From contig JAYMSP010000020.1 of assembly GCA_036897095.1 (NCBI GenBank), positions 1 through 64,000 of the forward strand: a stretch of 64,000 bases of DNA. The letters are read 5' to 3'. The notes below the pieces were generated by a model, which was not told the origin of the DNA, did no database searches, and saw nothing but the letters and a program-made list of their open reading frames with translations. This DNA is from Plantago elongata. Lineage: Eukaryota; Streptophyta; Magnoliopsida; Lamiales; Plantaginaceae. The stretch's first letter is position 1. Every line of letters begins with the position of its first letter. The translations under genes and the position numbers were made by a program. Of this stretch, positions 56,701 through 64,000 are shown in pieces.

Positions 56701-57888
56701 TATCATGCTCATAATGGAAATTAAGCTCCTCACACTTCCAATCAAACACCTCCCTATCACCATCACTCTCATCATTCTCTACAACAGGGTCACCTCTATG
56801 TTTTGAACCTCCAATTTCAGTCACATCATCAGCATGTGCCACATCATCCTCACTCTCCACAGTAGTTTCATTCTCACTATCAACACTAGTTGTATCATCA
56901 TCCAAACCTAAGTACTCACTATCACTACTAATGCCATCATCAATTTCATCACTCTCTCCCTATCAATCATTTTTCCCTTATTCAACCTTATCCACTCTTC
57001 CTTCTTTCTTTGGATATCATCTTCATTATCCAACCAATCCTCTACAAATACCTCCTCCTGTATTGGTTCTTTACCAATCCCTTCACCTGGTTGTTTCTTT
57101 GAACCATCAACCTCAACGGTATTCTCCATACCAACCTGATTTTGTCTCAAGATACTAGTCAATAAATCATCAAACTCATCATCATTAACATGAGGCTGAT
57201 TGTACAGGCCTGATTGGAGTTTGTACCATTTGGTTGGGAATGTATGAACTAGACTGAGGCTGATTTGGAGTTTGTGCTGCTTTGGATGGTGTTGCTTGTC
57301 TAGGTGGGGTACTAATTTGTTGTGCATGTGGTGGGGATTGATTTGCATGCATTTGTTGAGTGGTTTGAGTAACTGGGTGTGGTTCATCATCAGTTAGTCC
57401 ACAAATGCAGGGGGTCTTTAGGATAGGTTCTTGGGTGGTTGTCTTGGTTTACATCTCCTAAACAAGCACCTCCTAGTACTAGCTTCGGCACCAACATTAC
57501 TACCAGTGGGTGGTGCATACTCAACATCCATTTGTTCAAGTACATGTTTCTTGGTAAATGAGGTATCAATGGCTAAAGGAGTAGGTTCAATATCAGTTAT
57601 ATAAATGTGTAAGTCAATTTTCTTTTGTACCCTATTCATATCAAACATAAGCTTCAAACTCCTATCATAAAAAATCTCAATAGTTTCAAAAATTTTCTCA
57701 ACATATGCCACCATACTAAAATGCAGTGTACCATCACTATTTTTAAGAAAAACATTAACATCCTTAGACAATTTCGAAAATGAGTACCTTCTGAAATCAA
57801 CGTCGACAAGTATAAATTGTTCTTTGCCAAAGAACACCCTAATGTCATAATTGAATCCAGGCTTCATGACACTGCAACATTCATACAA
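53769..57888 (-). pseudogene. MULE transposase (MuDR type), decayed
   Basis: Order of parts on the minus strand: a PB1-like N-terminal domain (57867 down, MKPGFNYDIRVFFGKEQF); an acidic linker (57390-56400); the MuDR domain (56380-56200, FKVGDVFGSVAELRRRVKEF); the helix region (56134-55850, KLLELLRENPSLSAKKLKTW); and the MULE DDE domain (55720-55440) with FFDDCHLRGKYGGHLLSAVG and GDRQK supplying two catalytic Asp residues. HRKCAKH-type sequence and SESFNAW occur at 55380-55110. Then come a SWIM zinc finger (CECRKWDINGIPCRHAW, near 54770), a CCHC knuckle (CSLCGVRGHNCMKC) and a Gly/Arg-rich tail (RGRGRPTGTGRGRGRS). The frame is broken several times: a stop after KLAPKYK, a frameshift before QRFFCGLEG, stops near 55310 and 55100, and a TGA in the Gly-rich tail that looks like a CGA-to-TGA change. 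Confidence 0.85.
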
Positions 57889-58451
57889 CCAACAACAGAG
57901 TTACTAACTTGCGAACCAAAATTTCAGAAAAAAACCCTAGCCTAAATTTCACACCATCTCATAACATCATTATCGACTAGAACACATGAAATTATGATCA
58001 TCCAAGTCATAAAACACCACTTTCACAACAAAAAGTTAAAAATTAAATTTTTAAAAACCAAAACATGAAACCTAACCTTTCTGCCGGCTTCATTCTTCTC
58101 GAACAACAACGACGATGGACAATAGAGTCCAAAAATGTGCACTTTTAGCCGTTTACAGTGAGAATTGAGCTTCTTTAATGGAGATTTTGTGTAGTAGCAA
58201 CGACACTATTGAGGGGAAAACGAAGGATTAGTTTTGGCGGGTGGAGGGATTTTTTTTTGACAAATGAATTGCCTATTAGGTTAAAGATGGGTAAAGATAG
58301 CTAAGGCCGTGTTTAGTTTCTCCTTAATTTACTGTATTAGCTTATTTGGTCAACGAATTTTCACCAAAATGGACCTGGATGTAATTGTTTGACTAACGTG
58401 TGCTCAAATGCAATTCAGGCATCTAACATGGGCGGTATATGTAATTGATCC

Positions 58452-60119
58452 TATTTATTTTTAGTCAACAACCTACAAATTAACAAAATAGCATAAAGTT
58501 AACTTTGGATGTCGTTCTTCCCGTACACTTCATATAAGAACAAGCAAATAACTGAAGTATTTATCTATGCAAAAAGCATACATATGGATTATAATGGAAT
58601 TGGATATACTATATAACATGCTTAGTTACTTAGTAATAGCTAGAAGAATCGCATTTTCGCTGTATGAGAAGTTGTTCTTATGACCCAAGTTCTTATTATG
58701 TTCAAGGGAATGAATGACATATTAAGTAGCAACGTTGATCCTTTGATTCAACTCCTTCATAATAAAGAAAACTTGTTAATTAAGGATCCGCTTAGAACTT
58801 TTGTGCTATTTAGAAACTTAGAGCTTGAGTCGCAACAATAAGCTTGAGTGAGTAAGTAGGTTTGAAGACTTGTATGCTTTGAATTGTATTGTTTTCTTGG
58901 TGTGTCTTTCAAACATTCTAAGTGGTGATATTAATAGTTGAAAATCATCCCATTTGAATAGTATCCTTTATGGACTATGGAATTTAAATTATTGATATAT
59001 GATATAGTACTTGCAACGAGCTTTGTCTCTTTACAAAGGATTTCCTCTTTTTGTTCAGACATCTTTGTCTGCATAATTACATCAAACTATTTTTCATGTA
59101 ATCTCAATGGATATGTGCAAGCTATCTAAGGCTTTACACAGTCCTTTCTCAGATATCTCTTATGAAACTTGTCTTCTGAAGACACGTATTTCCTTCAAGG
59201 ATGTAGCATAAGTTATATGGGGAAACTTTGCTCCTTAGTCAATCTTGTGCAGTTGATTTGACCTTCAATATTTGAGCTCTTCCTGCTGGATGCTTATTTC
59301 TTGATTTTCGTCAAATATATAAACAATTACATTCTTAGACCTAAGGTCCTATACAATATTTACTAGATTATCATAATTAGTAATCTTCTTCTTTTACAAT
59401 ATTCAAGTAAACTACGAGTATTTGTTACCTTTATAAACTAAGATTAGTCATTAGGTTGTCGATCAAAACCTAAACGGATATTTATGAACATCACCTACTA
59501 GTATTTTAATATTATGTTACATAGTATGACTAGTCACATTAATTAAAAAAAAAAAAGAGTTTAGATTAAAGCTAGAATTTTTTTAATACAAAAACTTGTG
59601 AAAGTCCTAATTTTTGTGAGAATTTGAAAGTCCTGCAATTTGTATACTAATTGTGCTGCTTTGTGTGTAAATTGTTGATTTTTATATATTTGTAAATTAT
59701 GTATTGTTGTATACTAATTGTGCAGCCGAATCTTTTTGTGTAGGACCCTCAGAACTTTCCGGACTCTCAGGAGAGTTTCTTTTTTTTTAATGGTTTAGAT
59801 CACAATACTAATGTAAGTAAAATGTGACGGTACTAAAGTTATATTTGCACAAGTATTATAGTTTTAGCTCGAACATAAATATTCTTACTTAGCATATATT
59901 GATACTGCACCATTATGTTAATAGTAATGAATCATGACCATTATACAGATAGAGTACTAGAAAGTCAATGCACACCCACAAAGACAACAAAAAAAAAACA
60001 AGGAAATAATGTATTGGTCAATTAATGTTCTTGTATCTTACAATATAATATATAATGTGCTCGCCTTTTACAATGCAACATATCATGTGCTCGTCTTTTA
60101 CGATATTAATCACTACCTT
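58452..60119. other. Intergenic, nothing recognised
   Basis: About 1.7 kb of AT-rich sequence with no domain-bearing frame, inverted repeat or RNA gene that I could identify. Probably old decayed repeats. Confidence 0.5.
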
Positions 60120-61489
60120 AAGCGTAAAACCAATACATTTGGCTTTAAAGTTGGACCTTGACAAAGCCTTTAATAGGACATAATGGTCCTTCTAATTTTT
60201 TTGTGTTGCTAAAATTAGACTTAATTAACATGCTTTGCATCAGCTTTGTGACTTATTCGGTTATTTTAAATAGGGGCCAATTTGATCATTTAAAACCAAC
60301 TAGGACATTTGTAAAGGCGATCCCATTTCTTTATTTTTTTGCATTCATGCATTTATTCTTTACCCAAGGGAGCAATTGGTAGAGACATTCTACTATGCGT
60401 GAAAGTGAGCCTTAGTGCTCTGCTATTTCTCACCTCTTATTTGCCAATGACACCATAATTTTTTTTCAGGCCACTGTTGAGACTCTTGATGTTGTATCAA
60501 AGTCTACATACTAATAATGATCTCGCATATGGTAAATAAAAATTGACTTTATCTTACATACTAACAATGATCTCGCACCTGGTCAATCAATTGACTTGGG
60601 CGTGTTCACTATTAATTTTAGTAAAAAACACTAATAAAAGAATTTTTTTTGATATTTATCGCACTCTCTCAATGTGCAAATAGTGAATAAGCATGAGAAA
60701 TACTTGGGCCTGTCTACCACTATGGGCAAAACATAATAGAAAAGATGTTTTGAGTGGTTACAAGATAAAATTAGAAAAAAGGCATAACTACAATATGTCT
60801 TACAAGCAATAACTACCTATGTTATGAGTTACTTTTTAAGTTGTCTGATTATCTCATATGTGATCTTGAATCTCTACTTGTTCACTTTTGGTGGAATGAT
60901 GATGGCAAACATAAGATATACTGGTGAATTTGTAAATCATGACAGAAAATAAGAGTGATGGTGGTCTAGCTAGCTAGGACTTAGAAACTTGCATGCTTTC
61001 AATTTGGTTTTATACTTTACTTAAAAGATAAAGTTGGCGCATTATTGAATTTTCTAATTCGTTTTTTTATCATGATTTTCAAAGTAAAAATATTTCTCAA
61101 ACTCTTCAATACTTGTCTTATCATGATTTCTAAAGTAAAAATATTTCCCAAACTCTTCAATACTTGTCCCTAAAGTTGATTGTCCCTAAAGTTGATTCTT
61201 ACTTTACTGAAACGGTTAAGATTGCAACTCATATACCAACACCTCTTAAACCAACCGAGGATCTAACTCTGCACCTCCTCCTTACCACTCTAGCTCCATT
61301 TCATTGCACCAGCCTCCAGAATTAGTCAATTAGTCAATGAAGGATTATATGGAGGGTTGTTGGGTTGAAAACGTGAAAGTATTGACATTTGGCAAGATAA
61401 ATGGATACCGGTTAATATTTCTTTTAAACCAAAAAATCTGGATCTATATCATGAAGGCCCCCTAAAGTTTCTTTTCTAATCTACCATAT
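60120..61489 (+). mobile_element. L1-type LINE remnant (reverse transcriptase region)
   Basis: Translated fragments in several frames follow plant L1 reverse transcriptase in order. KLDLDKAFNR is at 60150, then FDHLKPTRTF matching the VNGKPT-TRGLRQGDP region at about 60280-60370, GIKVS-like text near 60400, and KYLGLSTTMGKT at about 60702. An ITTYVMSYF-like segment (60810) and the FGG-NDDGKHKIYW region (60890) follow. Further on, the IWQDKWIP-like motif is at about 61390-61410. There are many stops and frameshifts, so it is a dead, 5'-truncated copy. Its 3' part is cut by the solo LTR. Confidence 0.7.
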
Positions 61490-61911
61490 TGTCACGGGAT
61501 AAAACTCTAATTCGTAAAAAAATTTGACACGTGTGATATTGGACTAGTTCGCCTCAATCTAGCTAGTAAGCCTTACTATCAGAGTGATTAAGTGTGTAGT
61601 ACGTAGAGAGTTATAAAGTTTGCAAGAGTACTTGTGTATTTGCTTAATAGTTCAAAATGGATGGACTGCCTATTTATACATATATTCACCTCCTTAATAG
61701 AATGGTTGAGATCTATCTAGGTTATTCTATATCTAAATTCTTCTACTATGTTCATCTATCTACAAGCTTGTACACTTCCACTACATACAAGAGCATTCTA
61801 GAGAATGTTTCATCCTCCATGGACTCAGGAACATTCTAGAGTATGATTAATCATTGAATTTGGGCCTTGAAAATGCCTGGACTTGGACCGCAATATTGTT
61901 GGGCCGTGACA
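61490..61911. mobile_element. Solo LTR, 422 bp, inserted in the LINE remnant
   Basis: The element begins TGTCACGG and ends CCGTGACA, giving the TG...CA termini of an LTR within an 8-bp terminal inverted repeat. A four-base direct repeat ATAT flanks it (61486-61489 and 61912-61915). It contains a TATA-like CTATTTATACATA at about 61670. No internal retroelement sequence is attached, as expected after recombination between two LTRs. It is a fossil; the family (Copia or Gypsy) cannot be assigned. Confidence 0.65.
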
Positions 61912-62810
61912 ATATGCTTGAACATGTTGGTGAAATAGTAGTATGTTATATAGAGAATCAACGGTGTAGATTATTTTGTCAGTTAAGTTTGTTATAACTG
62001 CACTCGAATGTCTATGTTCTGCAGTTTAAGCGTGCAAGTTTGTATCAACAAATTAAAACAGTTAATCCCGATTTATATAAATTGTTGGTGCGGTTATTCA
62101 GTAGACATCAACACCAATTTTTGGCCTCAATCAATCACTTTCCAATTCTGAAAGATTTCTATTGCGAATTAATTAGGGTTCTAAACAGTTTGAATTGATG
62201 ATCATCTCAATTGACCTTTGATTCGTTGCATGATTCCCATAATCTATTTAAGATTGATTACTAAAGATTTATATTGTTCCACCGTGCAATAAAATCGATT
62301 CGTTTGATCCAAAACACATTATATCATTGTTGTGTTGTTTATTACTTTTCTTCATTTTTGATTCAATTGTTTTTGAATGATCCTCGTTCATCTATTTACA
62401 AATTAATATCATATTTGGAGTAAAAAATCCAGATTTGAAGCCCACCTCCCTATCGAATTGGAGCATTATCGACTCGCCACTAACCCAAATTGAATTAGCA
62501 CGTCGAGATTAACATTAACCCCTCAACTCGAGTAATTTGTTCCTAAACACAATTAATGCAGACGCTCAGTATCACTCTCTCTCATATCACCAATAAACGT
62601 ATCGAATTCTCCCTCTCTCGTCCTCTCTGCAACTCTGCAACACATTTTACGCGAAAAAGGACTTCACGTTCATCTTGTGTGTACTCACAGAAAAAGCTCT
62701 AGCTTCTGTTTCTCTCTATTTTTGTTTTTGTCTTTGTTCATTTACATCTCTGTTAACGACATTAATGTTCTCCTCAGAGTAACAAAACCAGTAGCAGCTC
62801 AAATCAATCA
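61912..62810 (+). promoter_or_regulatory. Upstream region and leader of the last gene
   Basis: About 0.9 kb with no coding region. The last 250 bases are pyrimidine-rich (TCTCTCTC runs near 62575-62625) and read like a plant core promoter and 5' leader. Confidence 0.4.
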
Positions 62811-64000
62811 ATGGACCATTCGAAAATCAATCTCAGTACCGGTCCTCCACCAATGCCAATGCCGGAGAATTACGACCTCATGCCCTTGAAGAAGCGCTTC
62901 ATGTTGCTTTTCGCCAACCGTCTTATTTCCTTTGAAGGCAACCAGATTGGACTCCCTATGTCAGTCTTCTCTCTTTGCTTGCCTTTTCCTTCCGCTATCT
63001 CTCTGTATCTAGGTTTATTGTTATCATCAACCTTTTGTTATTCTGCAGAATTGCTGGTGGTATTAACGGAAGTTCGTCGCAATCACAGGTATGGATGTTA
63101 TTATGTTTTATATGCTTCATCTGATTTGAGTTGTGTATCAGTGAATAAGCAACACAGTGTATTGATTGAAGGGATTTTTGTTTTTTTGGATGTTGTTTGT
63201 GGATTTCGATGCCCTATTGACTGTTTGTTTGTACCTGCTGCCCATGAAAATTGGGGCTAGAAGCATTTTCTACTGGAGTTCTACAAACACATTCTGATTT
63301 AGATCAAAACACCTTACAGTTGGTTACGTTAAGCAAAAACTCGTATAAGTTGCTTTTAAATCACCCTCAAGTCCTTAATCACTATAGTTTATCATAATAA
63401 TGCTACATTGCCTTTTCCAGTAATTTAGTTGAAACGGAGCATGTACTTGTTTGAGTTCCGCAGCGGTTATTATATAAAAGACTGCGTATCTGCAGCTGTA
63501 CCACATTTTTAGAGGAAATAAGGTTAGATCTATTTTTGGTTGCTTTGTGAGATGGATTGCTGAACATCGTCATTTTCTGGCATAACCATTGATGTGCGTT
63601 GTGGTCCTTATTTAAAATTTAAGCTACACACCTGGGGATGATTCTTACAATTTCATGGATTACAGATGAGATGGTTTTGGGGTCCCCTATAAGTCTATAA
63701 CACATCACACGAGAAATTAGTATAGTAGTCTCCATTGCAGTATTCTCTCATGTGTACCGTTATTGTCGGCTGTTCACCTGTTCCATTTTTTTTTCTCCAA
63801 GCAACTTGTATTGTAGATGCATAATTTGGTCCATATTATTTCAGTAAGGATGAGCACTCTTTAATGTATCACAATAAGTTATTCAAGTGCATTTGTTGTA
63901 TCGTCACTTTCCAAATCTTAATACTTTTGCAGTCTGGTTGCTCAGTTGAAGAGAAGATGATGGGGACTATCTCAACCAAAGAAAAGGGTAAATAGGTTAT
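62811..64000 (+). CDS. Unidentified gene, 5' part only
   Basis: Probable exons 62811-62959, 63049-63088 and 63933 to about 63987. The gene continues beyond the window. The N-terminus MDHSKINLSTGPPPMPMPEN is Pro/Met-rich and is followed by a conserved-looking block, DLMPLKKRFMLLFANRLISF. The joined text then reads EGNQIGLPIIAGGINGSSSQ and SGCSVEEKMMGTISTKEK. Splice consensus and phases agree (AT|A and CAG|TCT), and the last donor is AAGG|GTAAAT. No signal peptide or membrane segment is apparent. I do not recognise the family; the lysine/leucine block could be a short nuclear interaction domain, which is a guess. Confidence 0.55.

Larger units (their letters stand above)
52784..58451 (-). mobile_element. 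Complete Mutator-like element (MULE), 5.67 kb, with TIRs and 9-bp TSD
   Basis: The ends are GGGTAAATTACATCCAGTAC on the left and, reversed, GGATCAATTACATATACCGC on the right. They continue as imperfect inverted repeats for well over 100 bases (shared CGTTAGT, AATTACATCCAGGTCC-like blocks). Nine-base direct repeats flank it, TACTTATTT (52775-52783) and TATTTATTT (58452-58460), differing at one position. A 9-bp duplication is the Mutator hallmark. Inside are a decayed transposase gene on the minus strand (53769-57888) and a small zinc-finger ORF on the plus strand (53174-53425), arranged tail to tail. Long inverted ends and an almost intact duplication suggest a moderately young insertion, though its transposase is no longer functional. 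Confidence 0.85.

Noticed and set aside
1-64000. CRISPR arrays, operons, riboswitches, rRNA and complete tRNA genes
   Set aside because: No regularly spaced identical repeats, ribosomal sequence or full cloverleaf was recognised; the window is plant nuclear DNA with spliced monocistronic genes.

Overview
The window is nuclear DNA from a flowering plant, almost certainly a eudicot. It is AT-rich, its genes are split by GT-AG introns, and the protein set is typical of plants: a plastid-type phosphoglycerate dehydrogenase, a lectin receptor kinase, a TGA bZIP factor, a thaumatin-like protein, LSU and BIN4. Miniature transposons and fragments of Mutator, hAT, Harbinger, LINE and LTR elements lie between the genes. 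The species cannot be fixed from the sequence alone.

Layout. 0-7 kb: an intronless D-3-phosphoglycerate dehydrogenase gene, then an L-type lectin receptor kinase gene whose kinase domain has lost key catalytic residues. 7.4-13.8 kb: a tandem pair of mitochondrial stomatin-like protein genes with seven internal exons of identical size but different first and last exons. 16.3-18.2 kb: an UNC93-like membrane protein. 19.9-20.4 kb (minus): a small acidic protein with an MGGC N-terminus. 21.3-22.5 kb: nested DNA transposons. 23.4-24.8 kb: a PPR gene (At5g46680-like) whose 3' end carries tandem copies of its last 36 codons. 28.1-30.5 kb: a clade II TGA bZIP factor. 33.4-33.8 kb: a small Cys-rich protein. 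35.9-36.7 kb: a thaumatin-like protein. 38.5-41.6 kb (minus): BIN4, of the topoisomerase VI complex. 42.5-42.8 kb (minus): an LSU protein. 44.1-49.0 kb: a TBC-domain Rab GAP. 50.0-51.2 kb (minus): cytochrome b5. 52.8-58.5 kb: a complete Mutator-like element with terminal repeats, a 9-bp target duplication, a decayed transposase gene and a separate zinc-finger ORF. 60.1-61.9 kb: a LINE remnant interrupted by a solo LTR. 62.8 kb to the end: the first exons of an unidentified gene.

The genes are unrelated housekeeping, signalling and stress functions with no sign of a metabolic cluster. The main interest lies in how the region has been remodelled: a tandem gene duplication, a pseudokinase, a repeat-extended gene end, a 55-bp tRNA-like retroposon with a 17-bp target duplication, a copied exon-intron junction, and a Mutator element with an unusual gene arrangement. 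All intron-exon structures were read by eye from splice consensus, reading frame and remembered family alignments; no search was run.
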